A stretch of 64,000 nt of DNA from Francisellaceae bacterium. GTDB lineage: Bacteria; Pseudomonadota; Gammaproteobacteria; UBA6186; Azoamicaceae. This document shows, one piece after another, positions 1 to 8,027 of this stretch. The translations under genes were made by a program, and so were the position numbers. How positions within the stretch are numbered: the first letter of the stretch is position 1; each line of letters starts with the position of its first letter. Below the pieces are notes generated by a model. It was not told the origin of the DNA. It did not search any database and saw only the letters and a program-made list of their open reading frames with translations. The DNA is taken from NCBI GenBank assembly GCA_018703155.1, contig JABJGS010000040.1, positions 16,262 to 80,261 on the forward strand, read 5' to 3'.

Positions 1-147
1 GGTAGCAATATTCAGCTGGACCAATATTGCACCCAACTTGCCACCATTTATCTTTTGATGTACTAATGCTTGCTTCAACTGAGCTTCAGTTATAGAGCCA
101 TTATCTAGAAACAAATCACCAATTTTTATTTTTTCAGCTCTTGGCAT
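1..147 (-). CDS. mshE: MSHA/type II-type assembly ATPase, N-terminal fragment (MshE-like), cut by window edge
   Basis: The first 49 codons of a gene that runs off the left edge. The peptide begins MPRAEKIKIGDLFLDNG and continues with the GxLL/ITxAQLxxAL/LGxIL pattern of the MshEN domain that opens GspE/PilB/MshE ATPases, which drive pilin polymerisation from the cytoplasm. It lies 9 bases after the stop of the TPR gene, in the position mshE has in MSHA loci. The Walker motifs are outside the window, so the MshE assignment rests on the N-terminal domain and context; a PilB-like relative is the alternative. Confidence 0.75.
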   Translation of the reverse strand, partial: MPRAEKIKIGDLFLDNGSITEAQLKQALVHQKINGGKLGAILVQLNIAT

Positions 148-156
148 CTGTGCTTA

Positions 157-822
157 TCATCCTGAATTTGTTAGGATTTGTACTTTTGCTTCCACATACT
201 TCATTACTGAATGCTCAAGCCCACCAGTTTTTAAAATTTTATAATATGAATTTAATGCTTGCTTATTACTACCCAATGCCTCTGATGCTAAACCTAATCC
301 CAACCACCACTTCATGTTATTCGAATCAACATGTAACAATTTAATGTAACTTTGTTGTGCAAGCTCATAGAGTCCCAAATCAAAATAAGTTACAGCCAAT
401 AATGTTTTATATCGCTGGTCTTTATCTTCCTCTTTAATTTTCAGCAATGATGACAACGCTTTTTCATCGTTATTACTTGATAAAAATATTTCGACTTGCT
501 CAAGTAATAATTCTTTATTTTCTGGGCTACTTTTCAAACCATCATCTAGCAAATCATTAACTTCCCGCTCCCAACCAATTTTTTTGAAAATTTTAATCAA
601 TGCAATGCGGGCAGGAGTAAACCCTGGGTCACGATCTAAGACCTGATGAAATATAACGCTACTTTCAATATCACTACCTTCTTTAAATAATGATAAGGCC
701 CTATGATATAATACTGCAGAATGCTCTCGCTCACTTAATGGTGTTCGTTGAATATCAACATTAGAGGACCAAGCAAAACTTGCCTGTATCAATAACAATC
801 CCATCAGCAACAACTTGTTCAT
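157..822 (-). CDS. mshN: TPR protein of the MSHA pilus cluster (MshN-like)
   Basis: 221 residues. A hydrophobic N-terminus (MNKLLLMGLLLIQASFAWSS) reads as a signal peptide or anchor and is followed by about four tetratricopeptide-like helical repeats (residues 35-215, with patterns such as AVLYHRALSLF, LAVTYFDLGLYELA, WWLGLGLASEALG). MshN proteins of Vibrio and Shewanella are TPR proteins encoded between mshL/mshM and mshE, exactly this position. It probably helps assemble or stabilise the secretin or inner-membrane platform; that role is inferred from context. It starts 4 bases after the mshL stop, so it is co-transcribed. Confidence 0.72.
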   Translation of the reverse strand: MNKLLLMGLLLIQASFAWSSNVDIQRTPLSEREHSAVLYHRALSLFKEGSDIESSVIFHQVLDRDPGFTPARIALIKIFKKIGWEREVNDLLDDGLKSSPENKELLLEQVEIFLSSNNDEKALSSLLKIKEEDKDQRYKTLLAVTYFDLGLYELAQQSYIKLLHVDSNNMKWWLGLGLASEALGSNKQALNSYYKILKTGGLEHSVMKYVEAKVQILTNSG

Positions 823-826
823 TGTT

Positions 827-2329
827 TTAGTGCTCCGCCATCATACCAAACATTTCTATATTATTACCCAAGTGAAACCCACGATCTAATTGACCAAATG
901 AATCATAGGTTTTTTCTAATTCTTTATTCCACTGATCTTCAGTAATAACCACTGGTCGCAACAGAATAACTAACTCGCTTTTTGTTGCCTGCTGTCTAGT
1001 ATGTCGAAATAATTTGCCAATAAATGGTAAGTCCATTAAATATGGGACCCCAGATACAACCTCAGCCATTTTATCTTGCATCATTCCTCCAATCACTACT
1101 AATTCACCACTTTTAGCATGCACTATGCTATCAGATTCACGAATAGTACTTTGTGCCAATGGGAACGTCTGGTTACCACTATTTAATGTTACAGTTTTTG
1201 TAACTTCTGTAACCAAACTTACAGTTGGATGAATATGCAACGTAACATTATCTTTATCATCTATATGCGGCGTAACATCTAATGCTATTCCAGAGAAGAA
1301 AGAATTAAATTTGATTGTCGGTGAGGATGTAGTTGCCCCACCTGTGCCAGTAGTGGTACTAGTCGTAACACCAGTAACAAAAAACTCATCAGTGCCAACC
1401 TTTATCAACGCCTTTTGGTTGTTCATTGTTGAAACCCTAGGACTAGACAACACCTGAACATTACCCTGATTAGCTAACATTTCTAAGAATGCGGTAAATT
1501 TTCCATAATTAACACCTAGGTTTAGCACCCCTCCAAATGCCCCTGCTTGTGCAGGCAATGCTGTTAATGGATTTAGGGTGGACAAATCTACTTGAGTAGG
1601 GTTGGCTGTTGCAGTAGTAGGGACTGATACAGGCAAAGAGGTTGCTATATTAGCAGCATTATTAATATTACCTCCAATTTGAGTCGCTGCAAAAGTTCTC
1701 CCTATCTGCGCCCAATTAATACCTGCTCGATACGAATCATTTAATTCAACTTCAAGTATTTTAGCTTCCAGTATTACTTGTCTCTGCAGCGTGCCAACTG
1801 ATTTTTTCAAATACTGCCCTACTTTACTTAACTCATTCGGCATGGCCGTTACGGTAACCATGCTGGTCATCGGGCTCACAACCACACTCCGCCCCTCAGC
1901 ACCACCCACAATTTTCGTAACGGTATGATTTATTTCACTCCAAAAATCTGATTCAACTGATGTAGTAACTTTACTGTTGAGACCGGAAGAATCATTACTA
2001 CTATCTTCAGACTCAGAAGAACTATCATCTGACGAGGACTCATTAACTCCATCAAGCCCTGATGAATTTACTCGTGTCTGCGACGTCCCTGAGCGCTTCA
2101 TATCGATATAGTTAACTGAAAACATCCGCGTCTGCAATGCTGCTGGATTAATTTTTATTGTGTCATTGGCTATCGTTTCCATTTCATAACCATACAAGCT
2201 ATATACTGCCTCAAAAACTTGACTAATAGTTACATTCTTAAGTTTCAGACTAATAGTTCCAGGTGCATGTGGACTTACTACTACATTGATTGTTGTACCC
2301 TCTACTAGTCCTTGGAAAAATGGACCCAC
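827..2329 (-). CDS. mshL: MSHA pilus secretin MshL, main part (downstream of a frameshift)
   Basis: 500 residues if read from the GTG at 2329. It holds a secretin N1-like domain (TISLKLKNVTISQVFEAVY), a Ser/Asp-rich linker near residues 80-115 and a C-terminal secretin pore domain (QVILEAKILEVELND; VQVLSSPRVSTMNNQ; VVIGGMM; LPFIGKLFRH). Secretins form the outer-membrane channel through which the pilus exits. The reading frame stays open upstream past this GTG as KKIDVIADNVNVGPFF, which continues the neighbouring 84-codon frame after a -1 shift at the A8 run (2356-2363). The GTG is therefore probably not the natural start. Restored length is 591 residues, normal for MshL. Confidence 0.85.
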   Translation of the reverse strand: MGPFFQGLVEGTTINVVVSPHAPGTISLKLKNVTISQVFEAVYSLYGYEMETIANDTIKINPAALQTRMFSVNYIDMKRSGTSQTRVNSSGLDGVNESSSDDSSSESEDSSNDSSGLNSKVTTSVESDFWSEINHTVTKIVGGAEGRSVVVSPMTSMVTVTAMPNELSKVGQYLKKSVGTLQRQVILEAKILEVELNDSYRAGINWAQIGRTFAATQIGGNINNAANIATSLPVSVPTTATANPTQVDLSTLNPLTALPAQAGAFGGVLNLGVNYGKFTAFLEMLANQGNVQVLSSPRVSTMNNQKALIKVGTDEFFVTGVTTSTTTGTGGATTSSPTIKFNSFFSGIALDVTPHIDDKDNVTLHIHPTVSLVTEVTKTVTLNSGNQTFPLAQSTIRESDSIVHAKSGELVVIGGMMQDKMAEVVSGVPYLMDLPFIGKLFRHTRQQATKSELVILLRPVVITEDQWNKELEKTYDSFGQLDRGFHLGNNIEMFGMMAEH

Positions 2330-2346
2330 ATTAACATTATCCGCTA

Positions 2347-2601
2347 TTACATCAATTTTTTTTGCTTCGGCAAGACTACTTTTTGTATAGCATTATCTAC
2401 AGAAAATATTTCCGAGGCATATAATGTATCACGTACAAATTTCGGCAGTGGCTTTTGATCATTTAGAACATAATTCCCTCGAGCACCCTGAACAATATCT
2501 TTTTTTATGTGATCAAGGGTAGTCGATTTTTCCCCAGATATATTTTGACAGCCAAAAATAAAAAGGATTCCGATCATCGTGATATATTTTATTATTTTCA
2601 T
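2347..2601 (-). CDS. mshL: MSHA pilus secretin MshL, N-terminal lipoprotein part (upstream of a frameshift)
   Basis: 84 residues: a lipoprotein signal peptide with lipobox LFIFGC (Cys18) and the N-terminal segment typical of MshL, ending ...AIQKVVLPKQKKLM before TAA. In MshL the motif VLPxQxxFDV normally runs straight into the secretin N-domain; here the second half of that motif sits in the -1 frame. The break is at an A8 run read CAA AAA AAA TTG, a perfect A_AAA_AAA slippery arrangement. It could be a frameshift mutation, a homopolymer miscall, or slippage-expressed. It follows mshK with a 2-base gap. Confidence 0.8.
   Translation of the reverse strand: MKIIKYITMIGILFIFGCQNISGEKSTTLDHIKKDIVQGARGNYVLNDQKPLPKFVRDTLYASEIFSVDNAIQKVVLPKQKKLM
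2356..2363 (-). other. A8 homopolymer at the mshL frame break
   Basis: Eight A residues on the coding strand, just ahead of the early stop of the 84-codon frame. Re-reading one base (-1), or adding one A, joins the two mshL frames: 827-2601 then gives 592 whole codons. The 0-frame codons CAA AAA AAA place the run as X_XXY_YYZ, the arrangement used for -1 ribosomal slippage, and runs of this length also favour RNA polymerase slippage. No recoding stimulator was searched for. Confidence 0.7.
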
Positions 2602-2603
2602 GG

Positions 2604-2951
2604 TTAATCCTTTATCTTTGCTACCATGCTAATTTTAAGTTCTAATTTTTGTGTCTCACTTTCAACTAATACATTATCTGCATTAATTTTTTTTATTTTA
2701 TACCCCTTCAACTCATCTCCCTCATGCACCATGATGTTATTTATAATGGCGACATTCTTGTTTTTATTGTTCATTATGGCTTGTAGCACAATCTCTGTAT
2801 CACTCTCTACCTCTTCATCAAACAATCCAGAGTAATCAGGATTAATATTAATCATATGATAAGGTTGAGTCGGATCATTGCCATCGGCAAAACTTGTATA
2901 AGGCATGAGTATCATACCGCAGACCAACATCCATATAAGTCTTACGTACAT
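2604..2951 (-). CDS. mshK: MSHA biogenesis protein MshK-like (PilP-family) periplasmic protein
   Basis: 115 residues with a signal peptide (MYVRLIWMLVCGMILMPYTSFA) and the DPTQPY motif that follows the cleavage site in MshK/PilP-like proteins, then a small beta-rich domain (VLQAIMNNKNKNVAIINN...VHEGDELKGYKIKKI) like the GspC/PilP homology region. Such proteins link the inner-membrane pilus platform to the secretin. Position between mshJ and mshL agrees. Sequence conservation in this family is low, so the assignment rests on the DPTxP motif, the domain pattern and gene order. Confidence 0.75.
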   Translation of the reverse strand: MYVRLIWMLVCGMILMPYTSFADGNDPTQPYHMININPDYSGLFDEEVESDTEIVLQAIMNNKNKNVAIINNIMVHEGDELKGYKIKKINADNVLVESETQKLELKISMVAKIKD

Positions 2952-3018
2952 TGCGCACCACTTTTGGGGTAACTTCCTAACTTATAGATTAGCAAATTAC
3001 TCATAAAATACAACTCAC

Positions 3019-3705
3019 CTATGTACTAATCCAGCCCTGATGCAAGCTAAGAGTATACAAAGTAATCGTCACTTGAGCATTTGGATAATCAGAAACTTTA
3101 TAATTTAAAGAGCTCCAAATAAGCTTCCACGGTATTCTTTCTAAGTTCTCAAGGAAATTCATGATATCAAAATATTCCCCCTCTATAACTAATTGGATCC
3201 CGTGCTGATATACTTGCAATTGATTGGGATCCTGAGACTCTTCTTCTCCTCCTTCAGTTTCAGAGCGATCAAATAGTGGCGTTTCAGGTATATTATTCAT
3301 CGATACAATACGAATTTTTGACTCATCTTGTAACATATGTGTCAACATGTTTGTCATTTCACTTGGAGGTAATAATTGAGATGCAAGAGAACTTATCTGT
3401 TTTTTCATCTCTTGGTTTTGAGTTTTTAATAACTTTACTTGTTTTAATAAATCATAATAATTATTAGTTTTCATCTTACTGGTTACATGCTCTATCTGAC
3501 CATGTACATTTTGAATTTTTCTACCTACATTATCAACTTGTGATACTAACGTATCTTTAGATAACCATACTTGTTTAAAAACAATATTTTCCCATGCAAA
3601 ATATAGCAATGTAATTAATGTTAATACTATTAAAATTCGCTCACGTACCGACAATCCATCGACCCGTGTCTCCACCTCATTCTTAAGATCAATGAACTTT
3701 TTCAC
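3019..3705 (-). CDS. mshJ: MSHA biogenesis protein MshJ-like (PilO/GspM-type)
   Basis: 228 residues: short cytoplasmic N-terminus (MKKFIDLKNEVETRVDGLS), one membrane helix at residues 26-44 (ILIVLTLITLLYFAW), a coiled-coil region (about 50-110) and a C-terminal ferredoxin-like domain (QLVIEGEYFDIMNFLENLERIPWKLIW) typical of PilO/MshJ. The motif GxYxxxxxYLxxLE-IPW is recognisable. It forms the inner-membrane alignment complex with the PilN-like partner, whose gene overlaps it by 4 bases. Confidence 0.8.
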   Translation of the reverse strand: MKKFIDLKNEVETRVDGLSVRERILIVLTLITLLYFAWENIVFKQVWLSKDTLVSQVDNVGRKIQNVHGQIEHVTSKMKTNNYYDLLKQVKLLKTQNQEMKKQISSLASQLLPPSEMTNMLTHMLQDESKIRIVSMNNIPETPLFDRSETEGGEEESQDPNQLQVYQHGIQLVIEGEYFDIMNFLENLERIPWKLIWSSLNYKVSDYPNAQVTITLYTLSLHQGWIST

Positions 3706-4289
3706 TGTATAGTCTCCAGATGAAAGTTTGTAACCTCATTGTTTTCTTCTCTAACTTCGAGCTTAAACACTTCAAAAATCATGCTTTTGAAAGAATCATG
3801 CTCGCCTAGAGATTGAATTAAAATCGGAATTTTATTTGGAGATGAAGTTTGACCAACTATTTTAACATTAGCCCCGTTCGTTCCCAAATCAAATTCTGTC
3901 AACCAAATTTCAGGAATATTATAATTAGAAAATGCCTGAAGATATTGATGAAAACCATGCTCTCCTCCACTTTGCAAAGCAACCAAAGTAGAATACATCA
4001 ATTGTTTTTCTTGTAGACTTTTCTGCAAAACCACAACTTTATTAGAGGCTTCCTTTTTAGCATGCTCTGAAATAATTTGTTTTTGCATGTTGTCTAACCC
4101 TAAAGATAAATCTTGCTGATTCTGATTCAGTGAATTATATTCTTTTTGTAATTCATAGTAATCATAAAATTCATATATGGTCGACATGCACAGCAAAACC
4201 AAGCACAAACCTCCAGCCTGAATTATCTGCATAAAATTCAGTAATACTTTTTGTTTTATTTCAAGTTGATATAAATTAATTGACTGCAT
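3702..4289 (-). CDS. PilN-like MSHA assembly protein (second MshI-type gene)
   Basis: 195 residues from the ATG at 4289, which overlaps the mshI stop and has GAGAG at a suitable distance; an upstream TTG at 4301 in the same frame is less likely. The start MQSINLYQLE matches the INL motif by which PilN proteins bind PilM. One membrane helix follows (about residues 26-43, GGLCLVLLCMSTIYEF), then a coiled coil and a C-terminal domain (YLQAFSNYNIPEIWLTEFDL, VKIVGQTSSP) like PilN/GspL periplasmic domains. It pairs with MshJ in the inner-membrane platform. Confidence 0.75.
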   Translation of the reverse strand: MQSINLYQLEIKQKVLLNFMQIIQAGGLCLVLLCMSTIYEFYDYYELQKEYNSLNQNQQDLSLGLDNMQKQIISEHAKKEASNKVVVLQKSLQEKQLMYSTLVALQSGGEHGFHQYLQAFSNYNIPEIWLTEFDLGTNGANVKIVGQTSSPNKIPILIQSLGEHDSFKSMIFEVFKLEVREENNEVTNFHLETIQ

Positions 4290-4758
4290 TGGCGCTCTCA
4301 ACTATTATGGATTCTTTAATAAATTGTCCGACCCCTAGCACATATGGCTCTTGTGCGACTATTGAATACTCTTTAAAGTAATCTATTTTTGTTGAAAAAT
4401 TTATATCTTTAACATTTAATCCCAAATCTGCAGCCAGATAATTCATTCCACGGCTAAGATCTTCTTTCAATGGCAACACATAAAGTTTAGGTTGTGTTTG
4501 CCGACCAAAAATATTATTGGCATAATCCATTGACCTTTGTATTTCCATAGCCACTTCTTCCCAATCACTATTCTCTGACTCTGCATTCAACACCAAGTCT
4601 ATGCTCCGTATTACCAATATATCATTATTAAACAAAATCATTACCTGGCAGTATCTAACATCAATATGCAGTAAAATTATTGTGCCCGAATTAGGATGGA
4701 AACATTCAAAAATATGTCGCTTTGTTATCTCGGGAACGTCTATGAACTGCAAATTCAA
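4276..4758 (-). CDS. mshI: MshI/PilM-like protein, C-terminal half (downstream of a frameshift)
   Basis: 160 residues if read from TTG at 4758 (MNLQFIDVPEITKRHIF). The actin-like PilM fold normally continues from ...IKKTGLNLQFIDVPE: exactly this sequence appears if the A7 run at 4764-4770 is read with a -1 shift from the upstream frame. Further signature: TIILLHIDVRYCQVMILFNNDILVIRSID, the second actin-like subdomain. Taken with the upstream frame the restored MshI has 328 residues, a normal length. As it stands the half-protein would lack the first subdomain. Confidence 0.75.
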   Translation of the reverse strand: MNLQFIDVPEITKRHIFECFHPNSGTIILLHIDVRYCQVMILFNNDILVIRSIDLVLNAESENSDWEEVAMEIQRSMDYANNIFGRQTQPKLYVLPLKEDLSRGMNYLAADLGLNVKDINFSTKIDYFKEYSIVAQEPYVLGVGQFIKESIIVESANAVN

Positions 4759-5261
4759 CCCTGTTTTTTTATCATTTCATCAATATGGATCATCTTGTTT
4801 TTATCCATTGCTACTGCAAATACCATCTCAGCAGAATCACTACGTCTCTGCTCCGGTAAAGAAACGTAATCTATAATACAATTATCAAACCCATAACTAA
4901 TAAAATCTTGCATGGCGAATTTAAGTGCATCTTTTATTTCTTCTTCAGGCAATTTAGGCTTATCTAACATCTTCATAACATATTCATTGGGGTTTAACAC
5001 TACAGCACAATCATATCCCTGCAACTTGTTCTCTTCTATATATGCTTTTAATTCAGGAATTATTGGCTTCAAGCTATGCTCTTCAGTATTAACACTGCCC
5101 GAGATCTCTCTATCAAAGAAAGTAACTTCCTGTATTTTCAGTCCTTTATCCTGGCTGCACACAATTACTGATGCCCCCTGGATACTATAACTGATGATAA
5201 CCAATCCTAATGATTGATGCTCTTCTTCTTTTTTATTAAAAAATTTCGATAACACCAGCAT
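4755..5261 (-). CDS. mshI: MshI/PilM-like protein, N-terminal half (upstream of a frameshift)
   Basis: 168 residues, starting MLVLSKFFNKKEEEHQSLGL and ending DEMIKKQG before TGA. The PilM/MshI-type pattern is visible: LGLVIISYSIQGASVIV, then CAVVLNPNEYVMKMLDKPKLPEEEIKDALKFAMQDFI, corresponding to the shifting of PilM-type proteins from a beta-rich strand to the EL-membrane-contact helix. It is the first gene of the MSHA cluster here; upstream lies only a 150-base divergent intergenic stretch before the L,D-transpeptidase. It stops in the 0 frame immediately after an A7 run; -1 reading joins it to the next frame. Confidence 0.75.
   Translation of the reverse strand: MLVLSKFFNKKEEEHQSLGLVIISYSIQGASVIVCSQDKGLKIQEVTFFDREISGSVNTEEHSLKPIIPELKAYIEENKLQGYDCAVVLNPNEYVMKMLDKPKLPEEEIKDALKFAMQDFISYGFDNCIIDYVSLPEQRRSDSAEMVFAVAMDKNKMIHIDEMIKKQG
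4764..4770 (-). other. A7 homopolymer at the mshI frame break
   Basis: The coding strand reads ATA AAA AAA CAG GGT TGA in the 0 frame. In the -1 frame it reads ATA AAA AAA ACA GGG TTG AAT, giving IKKTGLN, the expected PilM-type sequence. The run therefore has the A_AAA_AAA slippery arrangement. 4276-5261 plus one base is 329 whole codons. Confidence 0.7.
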
Positions 5262-5412
5262 AATCCTATTTGGTTTACGGTCTTATGTTTTACTACATTC
5301 CTAATACCCATTTTAGAAGAGATTATCCATTAACATGTAATTACATTTATTGCTTGTTAGAAATTTGCCGATATTGTCTCTAGTAGTGGTTTAAATTTTT
5401 AAGAGAGGTATC

Positions 5413-6306
5413 ATGCGTCCATATTTGTTATACCTATTATTGTTAGCATTTCCATGCACAACATTGGGGCTTACTTTTTTAATCCCTGATAGAGGCAACA
5501 TTATTGGTGGAGTACAAACTGTAGAATCACAACGTGGTGAGTCATTGGGTGATATTGGACGTAGGTTTGATATTGGCATATATGAAATGATTGAAGCTAA
5601 TCCTAAAGTTAATCCTTGGTCAATAGGATCTGGCAAAAAAATTACAATTCCAACTCAATTTATCTTACCCCCGGGACCTAAAAGCGGCATTGTTATTAAT
5701 TTGGCTGAAATGCGCTTATATTTCTACCATCCAGACCAAAAATTAGTAACTACTCATCCTATCGGAATTGGTAGAAAAGGCTGGCGCACCCCAATAGGGA
5801 CAGCGAAGATAATTCAAAAAAAGAAAGATCCAGCATGGTATCCCCCTGACTCTATTCGGGAGTCATACGAAAGAAAAGGTAAATCCTTACCAAATGTAGT
5901 CCCTCCAGGGCCAGACAACCCTCTAGGGCAATTTGCTATGCGTATATCTATACCTGGATACCTGATTCATGGCACTAACAAGCCTGGTGGCATCGGAGTT
6001 AGAAGTAGCAGTGGCTGTATCCGCATGTATCCTGAGGATATAGAATCTTTATTCTATAAAACCAAGCTTGGCACACAAGTTAGCATCGTTCATATACCGT
6101 ATAAAGTTGGCAAAAAAAATGGTCACTATTTTATCGAAGCACATGAACCTCTCTCTGAAAAATATTATCAAAATGTTTCTCAACAAGAAATGTTTAAAAA
6201 AGCATTTGAGGATGCTAACGCATCATCATTGCATGTCCAAGACTGGGATGATGCCGAAGATATGATAGATCAATCTAATGGGCTGCCAATGGCTATCTCA
6301 TACTAG
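5413..6306 (+). CDS. L,D-transpeptidase (YkuD) with LysM-like N-terminus
   Basis: 297 residues. Signal peptide MRPYLLYLLLLAFPCTTLG; a LysM-like peptidoglycan-binding segment (about residues 40-77: SLGDIGRRFDIGIYEMIEANPKVNPW...ITIPTQFILP); YkuD catalytic domain (about 92-215) with the catalytic signature HGTNKP...RSSSGCIRMYPEDI, holding the active-site His and Cys. The enzyme attaches or cross-links peptidoglycan stem peptides in the periplasm (3-3 cross-links or lipoprotein anchoring; the exact role, YbiS/ErfK or YcbB type, cannot be told). AGAGGT lies 5 bases before the ATG. Divergent from the MSHA cluster. Confidence 0.92.
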   Translation: MRPYLLYLLLLAFPCTTLGLTFLIPDRGNIIGGVQTVESQRGESLGDIGRRFDIGIYEMIEANPKVNPWSIGSGKKITIPTQFILPPGPKSGIVINLAEMRLYFYHPDQKLVTTHPIGIGRKGWRTPIGTAKIIQKKKDPAWYPPDSIRESYERKGKSLPNVVPPGPDNPLGQFAMRISIPGYLIHGTNKPGGIGVRSSSGCIRMYPEDIESLFYKTKLGTQVSIVHIPYKVGKKNGHYFIEAHEPLSEKYYQNVSQQEMFKKAFEDANASSLHVQDWDDAEDMIDQSNGLPMAISY

Positions 6307-6508
6307 TAATCTGACGACGCTCTAAACTCTGTAATCTTTATCAAATTGCTGAAGAGTGCATACTCAATGAATTGGAAAAATTATATTCACGGCAATACTT
6401 CAAACAAACAATCAATTATTATCCTGATTTATCTAGCCAAATGCATTAATGTAATATATTATGTATAATCTTTTTACCAACATCTTATAGAGATAGGATC
6501 ATTAAATT

Positions 6509-7567
6509 ATGTTCAAAATGGCATCTTCTCATCTAGATAATAAACCCGAAGAACAACCTTTGCTAGAACTTTCCCTCAAGAAAGAAATTACACCTCACTC
6601 TCGCTTACAAGCACTTTATCGTGGCCGACGTGACAGGAAAAAGCATCTCCACGTTCAAGAGAAATTTATTAGAGGAAAAGTATTATCAGTGTCTAATGAG
6701 CCAGATATTGACCCGCATCTACTAAGCAAACGAGTCGATTTTGGTCATCATAGCTTGTCATTAAAACGTGCCATGCAAGCAGTACAAGGTAGTTTTACTT
6801 TTATAGGTTGCTCACATACGCGCAACTTAGAGTACATCCTTTATTTATGCCCCAACGAGACAATACTCGCTTCCGCCAGCGATGGTTATCGTCATACCCC
6901 CAAATTATTTATTATCGACATAAACATTAATATTCAAAATATATGGAAAGATTTGAAATCATTTTTCACCGCCATAAATTACTGTAAATTTCATGAGCAA
7001 TATAAAGAATATTGCCAACACGTTGAATCATTAGGTTTATCATCTAAAGGTCATGTTCAATTTAATCGTATTCTCACAACAGTTGTTACACTAATTAATA
7101 GCTCTGAAATTAAATATCAATTTTTGCGTAATGTCGTACTCAAAGCAACCATGATTTTAGATGTGTGGCCAACCAATGATGACCATATGATATTTGACTA
7201 CATTAAAAAACATTCGTCAGGTCCTATTATTGTTTACGCTTCTAATATCGCTGAATTTACATTAATGCCTACTTTTATTTCAGAAAAAAATATCCACTTG
7301 CGAATACAGCAAGTTCAGTGTTTATTTGAAAAAATAAATTCATTATCCCCAATAATCTCAATTCATACTCGTACATGTCATCAATGCTACCTAGGATCTA
7401 ATGGTGGAATACGGCCAAATTTTACACTAGTTTATACTGGTCGCAACACTCAAGCACAACTCAATAATTTTAATAGGCCAGATTTTCTTAGAAATACTAA
7501 TACTCAAGATCAACAAGCAGAAAGCGAAGAAGAAGTTATAGATTGTTACAGATGTTCTATAATGTAA
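6509..7567 (+). CDS. unknown protein ending in a CaaX box (CSIM)
   Basis: 352 residues, not recognised. No signal peptide or membrane helix. A basic stretch lies near residues 38-50 (YRGRRDRKKHLH). The middle (about 80-300) looks like a folded alpha/beta domain (FTFIGCSHTRNLEYILYL; SGPIIVYASNIAEFTL). The tail is acidic (QAESEEEVID) and ends CYRCSIM. The last four residues are a perfect farnesylation-type CaaX box, and the preceding Cys could be a second lipid site. Known Legionella effectors use host prenylation at such boxes. A translocated, host-prenylated effector is the inference; nothing in the sequence shows secretion. AGGA precedes the ATG by about 11 bases. Confidence 0.7.
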   Translation: MFKMASSHLDNKPEEQPLLELSLKKEITPHSRLQALYRGRRDRKKHLHVQEKFIRGKVLSVSNEPDIDPHLLSKRVDFGHHSLSLKRAMQAVQGSFTFIGCSHTRNLEYILYLCPNETILASASDGYRHTPKLFIIDININIQNIWKDLKSFFTAINYCKFHEQYKEYCQHVESLGLSSKGHVQFNRILTTVVTLINSSEIKYQFLRNVVLKATMILDVWPTNDDHMIFDYIKKHSSGPIIVYASNIAEFTLMPTFISEKNIHLRIQQVQCLFEKINSLSPIISIHTRTCHQCYLGSNGGIRPNFTLVYTGRNTQAQLNNFNRPDFLRNTNTQDQQAESEEEVIDCYRCSIM

Positions 7568-7757
7568 GCTCCTATGATTTAATAATTAATTGAGCAATCT
7601 AAGGTTTTAATAACTCATATATCAACTTAGCAGGGATAACCACTGCAATATTTATTTCATAAAAACAACCAAATATTACCACTCCTATACATTTATATAA
7701 AAAACGACTTAAAGTAATTCCTTGGTTTTTTTTCATCTAAAATCTTATTTAACACGC

Positions 7758-8003
7758 CTATAATGTAAAAATGATATAAAATACAGAGAAAGTAATAATA
7801 AATAAGATAAAACTATGACCGCAACCCAAATAATGTCCACAGCCCCAATTTAAATAAATATTGTGCACAAAACCAAGGCATGTTTGCGGATAAAAAAATG
7901 TAATAAACGAACCGACGCCACATGTTATTAATATAAATGCAGCATTATTTTGATATAATATTTTCATATATCTTATATGATGAGGTAATATAACCTTGTT
8001 CAT
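7758..8003 (-). CDS. possible small membrane protein (doubtful)
   Basis: 81 codons in the otherwise empty 7568-8027 stretch. The peptide has two hydrophobic segments (about residues 21-37 AAFILITCGVGSFITFF and 64-80 SFILFIITFSVFYIIF) separated by a Cys/Gly/His-rich loop (WGCGHYLGCGH). No convincing ribosome-binding site precedes either ATG (8003 or 7967). The reading may be a chance AT-rich frame. The rest of the 460-base gap shows no gene. Confidence 0.3.
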   Translation of the reverse strand: MNKVILPHHIRYMKILYQNNAAFILITCGVGSFITFFYPQTCLGFVHNIYLNWGCGHYLGCGHSFILFIITFSVFYIIFTL

Positions 8004-8027
8004 ACATCCGATAAATAAGGTGAAATA

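Noticed and set aside
6307..6508. 33-codon ORF from ATG 6368
   Set aside because: No ribosome site, AT-rich, no motif.
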